This document shows positions 43,457 through 50,709 of a stretch of 50,709 nucleotides of DNA, piece after piece. A program made the translations under genes and the position numbers. How positions within the stretch are numbered: the stretch's first letter is position 1; each line of letters starts with the position of its first letter. The notes beneath the pieces are model-generated. The model made no database searches and had not been told where the DNA came from. It saw nothing but the letters and a program-made list of their open reading frames with translations. The stretch comes from Bacteroidota bacterium (GTDB lineage: Bacteria; Spirochaetota; Spirochaetia; JABMQR01), in assembly GCA_013202335.1 (NCBI GenBank), contig JABMQR010000262.1, positions 1-50,709 on the forward strand, given 5' to 3'.

Positions 43457-44893
43457 TTACAAATTTCTTTCTTTTAGTTCACATGCATATAATGTGTCGA
43501 TTTCACGGCATACTGCCGAATCTCTGCTATATAGTGGGGTTTCAGTAATAATTTTTTCTGCTTCTTCTTCTGCCAGATCGACCAGAGTTTTTATTTCACC
43601 CTGACCTATGTTTGAAGTTTTAGGAATAAATAATTCCGATCTGAAATTATCGAAGGTATGGTCTGCGTCAAGAAAGTGACCGCCGATACCACGTTCTTTT
43701 ATTAAATCAACACAAAGAGACTCTTCTGTTACTTCTATCCCTTTCAGAAAGTGAGCTGCCCAGTCAAAGGCTTCCATATCCAGGCATGCCTGTGTCGGAG
43801 AGCAGATTAAACCTGCACCCAGTTGTCCGACAGAAGGATATACGCAGTTTGCTAAGGTTGTCACCGCTACCTTCATTGCTCTTTCGTATCCACTTTGATA
43901 AGAGGGGTAGGAAGCATCTATATAATCGGTAGGTGCGAGTAGTGGAATGTCATAGTAGGTGCTGTAAAGCTGAGCCATGCCAACGTCCTGCAAAACTGCA
44001 TCAGGGGTGGAAAAATTCGCGCCTCCGTTTCTCATATCTAAAATACCGCTTAACATAATATGTTCCTGCGCACTTTCGCAGGCAACTGCATCGAGGGCAG
44101 TGATCATCCCGAGGATTTCTGCGTTAGCGATGAGTAGAGCTGAAGCTATGGTAACCGGTGCTGTAGCACCTGCCAAAGGCATCGGTGCCAGACCCAGGGG
44201 CATCTTTCTTTCTGCCAGTGTATAGAGGACATCTGCTGTTTCGAATCCAATTTTCAAAGGAGAAATTGTGCATCTTACACACAGAAAAGAGTCCTTTTTT
44301 TGATTATTTCCAATTATTTCATTCAGTTTTTCAGCGTAGAGTACATCCCGACGGGAGTCGATTTCAGCTACACCCGGTTTAGCGCAGTGTTTTGCTAAAT
44401 AGGTCATTCCTGCCAGCAGTCGCTGATTGGCGGAAATTTCATTTTCATTCTCATCGTACGCCATTTGAACAGGCGGGCCGCCGACGGATAAGATGCGGGG
44501 ATGCCCGTTGCCAAATCTAACCATTCGTTCTAAATCAGCATATTTGGCAATACGTGTGCTTTTCCTGTCAGATCCGTTTACGTATAGGGCGGTGCCGCCA
44601 AAGTTAAACATGAGTGGTTTTACCGGGCGCTCCAGTAATACTTCCTGCGCTGGATTATGGTGAAGAAGCGCTTTTTTTCCCGAGGTTTTTTTGACTGCAT
44701 CGTGAACAAGTTTCCGGGGGAATTTTGCGGTACGGTGGGTATAATCAATTTCAGCTCCGACCGCTTCAAGTTTATGCAGGAAGCCGTCATGATCAATGTA
44801 CAATCCTGTTTCAGCCAGGATATCCAGTGTACGTTCATGAAGTGTTTCCATTTCATGGGGTTCCAGGAGGAGCAGTGGTCTTATTTTTTTCAT
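43457..44893 (-). CDS. MttB-superfamily methyltransferase, non-pyrrolysine
   Basis: A 478-residue member of the trimethylamine methyltransferase (MttB) family. Features include the opening PLLLLEPHEMETLHERTLDI, HNPAQEVLL and NFGGTALYV, and the glycine-rich MPLAGATAPVTIASALL. It has no in-frame amber codon in the barrel and ends at TAA, so it is one of the many homologues without pyrrolysine. Characterised non-pyrrolysine members demethylate quaternary amines (glycine betaine, proline betaine, carnitine) onto a corrinoid protein. No corrinoid protein or activase is seen in this window. A palindromic operator-like site lies just upstream, shared with a divergent LacI gene. Confidence 0.9.
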   Translation of the reverse strand: MKKIRPLLLLEPHEMETLHERTLDILAETGLYIDHDGFLHKLEAVGAEIDYTHRTAKFPRKLVHDAVKKTSGKKALLHHNPAQEVLLERPVKPLMFNFGGTALYVNGSDRKSTRIAKYADLERMVRFGNGHPRILSVGGPPVQMAYDENENEISANQRLLAGMTYLAKHCAKPGVAEIDSRRDVLYAEKLNEIIGNNQKKDSFLCVRCTISPLKIGFETADVLYTLAERKMPLGLAPMPLAGATAPVTIASALLIANAEILGMITALDAVACESAQEHIMLSGILDMRNGGANFSTPDAVLQDVGMAQLYSTYYDIPLLAPTDYIDASYPSYQSGYERAMKVAVTTLANCVYPSVGQLGAGLICSPTQACLDMEAFDWAAHFLKGIEVTEESLCVDLIKERGIGGHFLDADHTFDNFRSELFIPKTSNIGQGEIKTLVDLAEEEAEKIITETPLYSRDSAVCREIDTLYACELKERNL

Positions 44894-44915
44894 GCGGACC
44901 TTCTTTTGTAATTAA

Positions 44916-44929
44916 GTGAACAAGTTCAC
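44916..44929. promoter_or_regulatory. Operator-like palindrome between mttB-like and LacI genes
   Basis: GTGAAC and GTTCAC flank a central AA. It lies 23 nt before the methyltransferase start (minus strand) and about 50 nt upstream of the LacI -35 box. Likely a repressor site for the divergent LacI, but a CG-centred LacI core is absent. Confidence 0.6.
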
Positions 44930-44978
44930 CAAAAGTAGATAAATAAAAATAACATGTAAAACAAAATGTGACAATAGG

Positions 44979-45007
44979 TTGACAATGGAATTGAATACTA
45001 ATATTCT
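44979..45007 (+). promoter_or_regulatory. Predicted sigma-70 promoter of the LacI/URO-D unit
   Basis: TTGACA at 44979-44984 and TATTCT at 45002-45007 have a 17-nt spacer, 25 nt before the LacI start at 45033. Confidence 0.7.
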
Positions 45008-45032
45008 TAAATAATTATTCAGGGGCAGTGGA

Positions 45033-45998
45033 ATGAAAAAAAACATTACAATGGATATTATTGCTAAAAAAGCCGGCGTATCAAAAAGTACGGTCTCGTA
45101 TGTACTTTCCGGGAAAAAGAAACTCAGTGAATCAGTGAAAGCGAAAGTTCTTAATACAGCTGAAGAGTTGGGCTATCGTCCACAGAAGGTGGCTCCTGAA
45201 CTATTTTTGGACCAAGTTCGGCGTATACGGCTGGAAATTGATCAAACGCAATTATCAAATGATTCAGCGGTCTGCAGGCAAGAAATTATCCGGGGAATAA
45301 TGAATCAGCTTGCCGGTACAAACTATGAATTATGTTTATCACCGCATCCGGAAAAACTTACTCAGGCAGATACTGATTCTTTACAGGGAATTATTTCAGT
45401 TTTTCGGGAGAAATTGATTGCGGTCACATCTGCCGGTACAGAGTTTTTAAACCATCTTCCTACCGTCTATATAGGTCGTCATGATGGAGAAATGCAATCA
45501 TTTTTGATTGATGCTGATGGTCTGGGGGCCGGGTATCAGGCCGCTTCATGGGTTCTCAGGAGAGATGCTAAGCGGGTTCTTTTTGTCAAAGACCAGGATT
45601 GGCCGCTCTGGTGTGAGCAGTATGAAAGTGGATTTCAGATGGCCTGTGAGGAGAATAAGAATTCACGGTTGAATGAAGATTTTATTTCTATTGAATCTTC
45701 ATCAGAAATTATATCTATTATTAATCAAAGTAAGCCTTTTGATGCAATAATCGTTCCATCGAACAGTATGGCAAATCAGTTGACTTATCATCCTTTGTGT
45801 CAACAGTCGACAGTTCTCTCTATGAAACAGTTTCCGGATATGCTGCAGTCTGATACCCCTCACCATCATCCAGGGACTGTTTTTCCTGCATATGAAATGG
45901 GTAAAGAGGCGGCTGCGATGCTTTTGGGTATTATTTCCAAACAGCGGGTAGCGCACAACTCAGTAATTATTTCCTGCGACTTTAACGAAGGGGTATAA
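45033..45998 (+). CDS. LacI-family transcriptional regulator
   Basis: A 321-residue regulator with a clear HTH (TMDIIAKKAGVSKSTVSYVL, residues 6-25) and the LSGKKKLSESVKAKVL extension. The sensor domain is somewhat divergent and about 15-20 residues shorter than the family norm. It is divergent from the methyltransferase-aminotransferase operon and directly abuts the next URO-D gene (stop TAA, then ATG with no gap). It therefore probably regulates both sides. Confidence 0.92.
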   Translation: MKKNITMDIIAKKAGVSKSTVSYVLSGKKKLSESVKAKVLNTAEELGYRPQKVAPELFLDQVRRIRLEIDQTQLSNDSAVCRQEIIRGIMNQLAGTNYELCLSPHPEKLTQADTDSLQGIISVFREKLIAVTSAGTEFLNHLPTVYIGRHDGEMQSFLIDADGLGAGYQAASWVLRRDAKRVLFVKDQDWPLWCEQYESGFQMACEENKNSRLNEDFISIESSSEIISIINQSKPFDAIIVPSNSMANQLTYHPLCQQSTVLSMKQFPDMLQSDTPHHHPGTVFPAYEMGKEAAAMLLGIISKQRVAHNSVIISCDFNEGV

Positions 45999-47162
45999 AT
46001 GGAGACTAAGACAAGAATGCTTACTGCCCTCGATATGGGGGTTCCCGATCGACTTCCCTGCACCACACACGAAATAATCCCATTCTTTCTTGATTCCTGC
46101 GTTGACGGGATTTCGGAATCTGAGTTTTTCGATAAATTTCAGCTGGATAAAACTATCTGGTTAAATCCCCTGCGGGCGCTTAATGGGGTGGGTGCCGGTG
46201 TCGGTGTTGGGGAGAAGGTTTCTCCGATAGAAAATTTGTATCAGCCATTTATTGAGACCGGGGAATGGAAACTTCAGTCTGAATCTGTTTCACAATCCGG
46301 ACGTACCGGAGTTAGGTATACAATCAGTACACCGATAAAAGATTTAACCATGATCCTGGAAAGTAATGAATATACTTCATGGATAAGTGAACCTCTTATA
46401 AAAGAGCCCAAAGATATTGATCTCATTGCTCAATATGCACCATCCCAGACCTGTGATGCTGAGAAAGTGCGTTCTGCTGCGTCAACAGCTGGAGACTCTG
46501 CAATAATAAGGGGTATGATTCCAGGATTTGAAATCAATGGGCAGCCTGGATGCTGGCAGGATGCAGCCTGTTTGTTTGGGATTGAGAAACTTATCTATAA
46601 AACATTTGATGATCCGGCTTGGGTAAAAACTTTGCTCTCAATTTTGCAAAAACGGAAACTCACCTATGTCGATTCACTTAGAGACAGCGGCTATGATCTT
46701 GTTGAACTGGGTGGTGGAGATGCCTCTACAACGGTTATCTCACCGGCAATTTTCAGAGAATTTGCAGCTCCTTACGACACGCCTATAGTAGAAAAAGTTA
46801 GAGAACAGGGAATTCGGGTCACCTACCATACGTGTGGAGGGATGATGCCTATTCTGGAAGATATTGCTGAGATGGGAGTTTCGGCTATGGAGACTTTTAC
46901 TCCCCCGGGGATGGGAGGGGATGTCGATTTGGCCGAAGCAAAAAAGCGTATCGGGGATAGAGTTTGTCTTATCGGTGGATTTGATCAAGGTTATTTTTTC
47001 ACAAAGGCTACGGAGGCTGAAGTGGAAAAAGAGGTTATTCGGTGTTTTAAAGCTGCCGGGGAAAACGGGGGATTCATTCTTACGCCTTCTGATCATTTTT
47101 TTACTGCTGATCCGAAGCTGTTAACGGCTTATTCCCGGGCTGCCAAAAACTGTACCTACTAA
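45999..47162 (+). CDS. URO-D/MtaA-superfamily protein, HxC with late Cys replaced by Ser
   Basis: A 387-residue protein, paralogue of the one at 28516. Shared segments include PDRLP, GCWQDA, TVISPAI and YHTCGGM. H277-T-C279 is kept, but the late ligand position is S364 in LTPSDHFF, where the paralogue has C340 in SACDHFF. Loss of this zinc ligand suggests altered metal binding or catalysis. It begins right after the LacI stop codon with AAGGGG as ribosome-binding site. The C-terminus (SRAAKNCTY) has another cysteine that could substitute. Confidence 0.85.
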   Translation: METKTRMLTALDMGVPDRLPCTTHEIIPFFLDSCVDGISESEFFDKFQLDKTIWLNPLRALNGVGAGVGVGEKVSPIENLYQPFIETGEWKLQSESVSQSGRTGVRYTISTPIKDLTMILESNEYTSWISEPLIKEPKDIDLIAQYAPSQTCDAEKVRSAASTAGDSAIIRGMIPGFEINGQPGCWQDAACLFGIEKLIYKTFDDPAWVKTLLSILQKRKLTYVDSLRDSGYDLVELGGGDASTTVISPAIFREFAAPYDTPIVEKVREQGIRVTYHTCGGMMPILEDIAEMGVSAMETFTPPGMGGDVDLAEAKKRIGDRVCLIGGFDQGYFFTKATEAEVEKEVIRCFKAAGENGGFILTPSDHFFTADPKLLTAYSRAAKNCTY

Positions 47163-47232
47163 TCATGTGGCATTACTTTTCTGTGTAAAATTCCATATTA
47201 AAGGTTTAAGTAAAATTAAGTAATAATAACTG

Positions 47233-47260
47233 TTGATAATTATTAAAAATGGTTTACAAT
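47233..47260 (+). promoter_or_regulatory. Predicted promoter of the last URO-D pair
   Basis: TTGATA at 47233-47238 and TACAAT at 47255-47260 with a 16-nt spacer. A palindrome lies 12 nt downstream. Confidence 0.55.
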
Positions 47261-47272
47261 ATTGCATATAAG

Positions 47273-47286
47273 CTTAAAGCTTTAAG
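47273..47286. promoter_or_regulatory. Operator-like 14-bp palindrome
   Basis: CTTAAAGCTTTAAG is perfectly symmetric and sits just after the predicted -10 box, near the transcription start. A likely binding site for the LacI encoded downstream at 49507. Confidence 0.6.
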
Positions 47287-47312
47287 TAATATATGATTTT
47301 GAGGGAGAGGAC

Positions 47313-47326
47313 AGGTGTATACACCT
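47313..47326. promoter_or_regulatory. Perfect palindrome spanning the GTG start codon
   Basis: AGGTGTATACACCT is symmetric and contains the GTG start at 47315-47317. It shares the GGTGTA/TACACC half-site with the ends of the dyad at 7291-7323. It could be a regulator site or an RNA element hiding the start codon. Confidence 0.5.
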
Positions 47327-48460
47327 AAACAACGCATGCTGAATGCCTATAAGGGTATAATCTCTGATAGATATCCTGTAGCACCGGAGTTCTGGTACCT
47401 CTATCCGGCAAAAGTCCTGGGTGTGAGCATGATGGAATTTGAACGTGAAATTCCATTCTGGAAATCACTACAGCAAATCTTTACGATGCATAAGACCGAA
47501 GGGTGGGGAGCTGCATTCCCGCAGGTACATAATCCTGATTTGGAGAAGGAGATCTCTTTAAAGAAGACTGAAGGATCCCAATATCTCGAAACAACCAAGA
47601 TGCGGTTTAAAGGTACCCCTTTTGAGAAATCGAAAATCTTTGATGAAAACGAACCATCGTGGGTTAAGCAGCACGTTGTTAAAGAGACTAATGATTTAGA
47701 ACCGGCCTTGGAAATGGAGCTGTCACACAAAAATGAGTTTGATTTTAGCCAGGTTAATAAAGCGCATAAAGGTGTAGGAGAAGATTACCTTCTTGAAATG
47801 TGGATGGGTACTCCGTTTTTTGATTTTCTGGCTGAGATGATGGGGTTTGAAGATGCGGTAATGATGTTTGCAATGGGAGATGTTAAGAAAATTGAAGGAA
47901 TCAGAGAGAGGTTTATAAATTACCAAAAGCGGTTTGTTCGTGAAGTCTGCAAACATACTGAATTTGAATCATTCGTTATAGGCTGTTCCTATTCCTGTAA
48001 TTCCTTAATCGGGCCGAATATGTGGAGACAATGGGACAAACCGTATATTGAGGCTATGGCCAGGGAAATTCATAAACAGGGGAAACTTCTTCACATTCAC
48101 TTTCACGGCAGATCGATGGAGACGGTAAAAGATTTTGCTGAGATCGGGATTGACTGTGTCTGTCCTTTTGAGAGAGGACCAGGTGGCGATGTTGATGGAC
48201 TTGCAGGGTTGAAGCAGGTTCGCCTACTCTTAGATGATAAAGTTACCATGAACGGCAATGTACATACTGTTGAGACCCTGATAAGGGGTGGGGTTACGGA
48301 TGTTATTCGTGAAGTTCAGGAGATAAAAGAGGCCTTTAACGGTTCTCCAAGACTTATAATTGGAACGGGAGACCAGGTAGGCAGGGAAACTCCGGAAGAG
48401 AATATTGAAGCTATGATAGAAGAGGCAAAAAAAACAGGTGGTAAATATGACAAAAGTTGA
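47315..48460 (+). CDS. URO-D-superfamily protein, HxH variant
   Basis: A 381-residue protein. The metal-motif position reads H262-F-H264 in LHIHFHGRSMETV, and the chain then gives VTMNGNVHTVETLIRGG and LIIGTGDQVGRETPEEN. The N-terminus TPKQRMLNAYKGIISDRYPV is the usual superfamily opening. It starts with GTG 47315 after GAGGGAGAGG. A histidine-rich site could bind a metal without thiolate. The end overlaps the next gene by 14 nt. In context it is the first gene of a three-gene unit with a LacI regulator. Confidence 0.8.
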   Translation: MYTPKQRMLNAYKGIISDRYPVAPEFWYLYPAKVLGVSMMEFEREIPFWKSLQQIFTMHKTEGWGAAFPQVHNPDLEKEISLKKTEGSQYLETTKMRFKGTPFEKSKIFDENEPSWVKQHVVKETNDLEPALEMELSHKNEFDFSQVNKAHKGVGEDYLLEMWMGTPFFDFLAEMMGFEDAVMMFAMGDVKKIEGIRERFINYQKRFVREVCKHTEFESFVIGCSYSCNSLIGPNMWRQWDKPYIEAMAREIHKQGKLLHIHFHGRSMETVKDFAEIGIDCVCPFERGPGGDVDGLAGLKQVRLLLDDKVTMNGNVHTVETLIRGGVTDVIREVQEIKEAFNGSPRLIIGTGDQVGRETPEENIEAMIEEAKKTGGKYDKS

Positions 48461-49490
48461 AAGAATGACAGCAGCTATCAATCATCAGGAAGCAGATAAA
48501 GTTCCCAAAGGGGAGATCTGTATTGAAGGTTTAATTGCAAATAAACTACTGGGTTCCGATTATCCTCTCGACTACCAGCATTATACCAGGGATAAAAAGA
48601 TACGGGAGTTGCTGCATATGGACTTTATTAATGCAGGGGACTGGCCGGCAGATGAGATTGGCAAAGATGGAAATGGAAATACCTTGTATAGAAGTATTTA
48701 TGGCTATGAATTTGCCACTAATGGTGTGAGTAGGCATATTACGAAGCCTCCTCTGGATAACATTGAAGATGCGGAAAAATATCCTGTTCCGGATAGTAAA
48801 AAAGTGTCCGGTGCATTAATAAAAAAATACCGGGAAACAACCGATCTCTATGTAATGGGACAGATTGGCGGTCCGGTCAGCATGCTGGATGAGATGTTCG
48901 AAATGGAAGATTATATGGTCTACACCATGACGAACACTGCTGAGATGAGAATTCTTGGTGAGAAAATCATGGAGCATGAAATAGCAAAAGCAAAGCTGTT
49001 TATTGATAATGGTGCACATGCTGTTCTGGTTGCTGATGATATTGCATTTAACTCCGGCCTTTTCCTGCCTCCTCATATCATGCATGAAATTGTCTATCCG
49101 TTCTATAAAATTGCTGTTCAGGAGATAAAAACACACAAGAACGTTCCGGTCATTTTCCATTCTGACGGATATCTCATGGATGCTCTGGATATCATTGTAG
49201 AGTGTGGATTTGCTGGAATTCAATCCATACAACCTTCAGCAGGTATGGATATACGTGAAGTAAAAAGAAGGTATGGGAAAGACCTCTGCCTGATTGGTAA
49301 TATTGATCTTGATCAGGTAATGACTTTCGCTTCACCTGAAGAGGTTGAGCGGGTGGTGAAGGAGACAATTGATATCGCAGCACCCGGCGGCGGCTTTATT
49401 TTAAGTACCTGTAATACACTGATAAATGCTATTCCTCCTGAAAATGCTCTTGCAATGTATGAGACTGCAGAGTCTTATGGCGTTTATTAA
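48447..49490 (+). CDS. URO-D-superfamily protein, H(T/S)DG subgroup with late Cys
   Basis: A 347-residue protein, paralogue of the one at 40258. H238-S-D240 is in VIFHSDGYLMDAL, and C322 is in ILSTCNTLINAIPPEN, where the paralogue has serine. I chose ATG 48447 because AGGTGG at 48436-48441 is 5 nt upstream; the GTG at 48438 overlaps that site. It overlaps the end of the previous gene by 14 nt, and a LacI gene follows 16 nt after its stop. Confidence 0.85.
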   Translation: MTKVERMTAAINHQEADKVPKGEICIEGLIANKLLGSDYPLDYQHYTRDKKIRELLHMDFINAGDWPADEIGKDGNGNTLYRSIYGYEFATNGVSRHITKPPLDNIEDAEKYPVPDSKKVSGALIKKYRETTDLYVMGQIGGPVSMLDEMFEMEDYMVYTMTNTAEMRILGEKIMEHEIAKAKLFIDNGAHAVLVADDIAFNSGLFLPPHIMHEIVYPFYKIAVQEIKTHKNVPVIFHSDGYLMDALDIIVECGFAGIQSIQPSAGMDIREVKRRYGKDLCLIGNIDLDQVMTFASPEEVERVVKETIDIAAPGGGFILSTCNTLINAIPPENALAMYETAESYGVY

Positions 49491-49506
49491 GAAGGAAGAG
49501 GAACCT

Positions 49507-50520
49507 ATGGTAACCATAAAAGATGTCGCTAAAAAAGCGGGAGTATCAATTGCAGCTGTCTCGTATGCGCTGAATAATAAGAGCGGTGTAAATGAGGAGA
49601 CAAAGAAGAACATAAAGAGAGTCGCAGAGGAGATGGGCTATGTTCCTAATTCACTTGCGCAGGGGCTGCTCAGCAAAAAAACAAATTTTATTGGATTAAT
49701 TGTTCCTGATATTGCGAATGTGTATACCGCAAATTTTATTACCTATCTCAATCAATATGCCTATGAAAATAACTTTTTTCTCCTCCTGGGAAATACTTCA
49801 GGAGACATAGAAGAGGAGAAGAAAATTGTTGATAAATTTATTGGGAAAAATGTTGATGCATTAATCATCGTTCCCCATAACTACAGAAATGAGGGGTTCT
49901 ATCTGGATCTCATAAAATCAGCCAGGAAAAAAAAGGTACCCTTTCTCTTTGCAAATATGAGCTTTCCGGGGATTAAGTCCAGTTTTGTTGTTCCTGATTT
50001 TGAAGAGGGGCAGTACAAAATAACCAAATTTCTATTGGATAGCGGACTCAAAGAGTTTGTTTTTATGGGCGGTCCTAAAAATCACTACTACTCAGAAATA
50101 AAGTATCAAGGGTTTTTGCGTGCCCTCAATGAGGCAAATATTACCTATCTTGATGAAAACTATGTTGAATGCGGCCGGAACTACACCTTCGATGACGGTT
50201 ATAAGATGATTAAGGAGTATGTAAAGAACTCGCCGCTTCCGGAAGCTTTTATTGCGGTTAGTGATTTAATGGCTCTGGGTATTGTGCAGGGGTTGAATGA
50301 ATGTGGTATTAACGTGCCGGAAGATGTCTCTGTAACGGGGTTTGATGATATTGAAGTCCCGACTGTAAAATCAATAAATCTTACCACAGTGCGTGTTCCG
50401 CTTAAAAATATGGCAAAGCTCTGTATTGATATTTTAAAAGAGGGTGCAGGGGGTAATGTGTTAAAACAATTTGTTCTGCAGCCTGAGGTTGTTGTGGGTG
50501 AATCAGTTAAATCCCGGTAA
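49507..50520 (+). CDS. LacI-family transcriptional regulator
   Basis: A 337-residue regulator. The HTH is TIKDVAKKAGVSIAAVSYAL (residues 3-22), followed by the hinge (LAQGLLSKKTNFIG) and a full sugar-sensor domain ending with VRVPLKNMAKLCIDIL. AAGAGG at 49496-49501 precedes ATG 49507. It closes the three-gene unit that begins at 47315 and probably controls it through the palindrome at 47273. Confidence 0.95.
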   Translation: MVTIKDVAKKAGVSIAAVSYALNNKSGVNEETKKNIKRVAEEMGYVPNSLAQGLLSKKTNFIGLIVPDIANVYTANFITYLNQYAYENNFFLLLGNTSGDIEEEKKIVDKFIGKNVDALIIVPHNYRNEGFYLDLIKSARKKKVPFLFANMSFPGIKSSFVVPDFEEGQYKITKFLLDSGLKEFVFMGGPKNHYYSEIKYQGFLRALNEANITYLDENYVECGRNYTFDDGYKMIKEYVKNSPLPEAFIAVSDLMALGIVQGLNECGINVPEDVSVTGFDDIEVPTVKSINLTTVRVPLKNMAKLCIDILKEGAGGNVLKQFVLQPEVVVGESVKSR

Positions 50521-50542
50521 GTGAATCCGTAAAAGTAAATTG

Positions 50543-50581
50543 AGGCAATTTCAAAAATCGAAGATTTTTAGGAAATTGCCT
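50543..50581. terminator. Hairpin after the last LacI gene, probable terminator
   Basis: AGGCAATTTC (50543-50552) pairs with 50572-50581, and AAAAATC (50553-50559) with 50563-50569 around a GAA loop, with a 2-nt bulge. It is AT-rich, lacks a clear T-tract and may be the first unit of the end array. Confidence 0.55.
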
Positions 50582-50584
50582 TAT

Positions 50585-50707
50585 GAAGTTTTTGAATAGA
50601 AGTGGTTAATATGTTATCATACAATAAATTATCAAAATTCAAAAACTTCTGACAAATCGAAGTATGCTATGCATACTTTTAAGAATAAGATGCTTTGCAT
50701 CTTATTC
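50585..50707. repeat. Run of inverted repeats at the window end
   Basis: GAAGTTTTTGAAT (50585-50597) pairs with 50637-50649. Next, AAGTATGC (50660-50667) pairs with 50671-50678 over TAT, and GAATAAGATGC (50683-50693) pairs with 50697-50707 over TTT. The sequence ends 2 nt later, consistent with a contig break in repetitive DNA. Confidence 0.8.
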
Positions 50708-50709
50708 CA

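Noticed and set aside
43457..44893. Pyrrolysine-containing MttB
   Set aside because: The frame is full length without an internal amber codon and ends at TAA.
28516..49490. URO-D genes as haem biosynthesis enzymes (hemE)
   Set aside because: None shows the HemE RQAGRY loop, there are ten copies and no other haem gene is nearby.

Overview
The window looks like accessory carbohydrate and C1 metabolism DNA from a free-living spirochaete (Spirochaetaceae/Spirochaetales). The reasons are the moderate-to-low GC, the solute-binding protein whose signal peptide ends in an AAGQSEA motif (typical of spirochaetal binding proteins), and the many LacI/AraC regulators paired with catabolic genes. This taxonomic call is an inference; no rRNA or marker gene is present. 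The window opens with a perfect 93-bp palindrome and closes inside a run of small hairpins, so both ends look like contig ends.

Region 1 (1-7.2 kb) is a mixed flank: a Gfo/Idh/MocA oxidoreductase, a cupin remnant, an aldo/keto reductase, a membrane diguanylate-cyclase-like protein (AGDEF), a decayed IS with 42-nt inverted ends and an N-terminal transposase fragment, a UvrD-type helicase, and a VapC toxin whose VapB-like partner has lost a recognisable N-terminus.

Region 2 (7.2-33.7 kb) is one long plus-strand cluster behind a near-consensus promoter with a 33-bp operator-like dyad over the predicted transcription start. It encodes an Opp/Dpp-type ABC importer, a beta-helix protein without signal peptide, then cytosolic enzymes of GH2, GH172 (DUF2961), GH127, GH65, GH38 and GH4, with an internal LacI regulator. 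Three URO-D superfamily proteins lie between GH38 and GH4; the first overlaps the GH38 stop codon. The simplest reading is import of a complex oligosaccharide and its disassembly inside the cell.

Region 3 (33.7-50.5 kb) is a chain of small regulated units. Seven more URO-D/MtaA-superfamily genes are paired with AraC (one with a PocR sensor domain), LacI and an HTH-less LacI-like sensor. A two-gene unit encodes a non-pyrrolysine MttB-family methyltransferase and a class III aminotransferase. A PadR-HAAS pair sits in between. Ten URO-D superfamily paralogues in about 21 kb, with diverged zinc-ligand motifs (HxC...C, HxC, HxD, HxH, GCC), are the standout feature. None is likely to be the haem enzyme HemE. 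Corrinoid-linked demethylation of methylated substrates, perhaps methylated glycans or betaines, is a plausible hypothesis, but no corrinoid protein or reductive activase is visible here.

Non-coding structure includes a tandem array of seven short hairpins at 33.76-33.92 kb, a similar array at the right end, several operator-like palindromes near regulators, and a bidirectional terminator at 35.93 kb.
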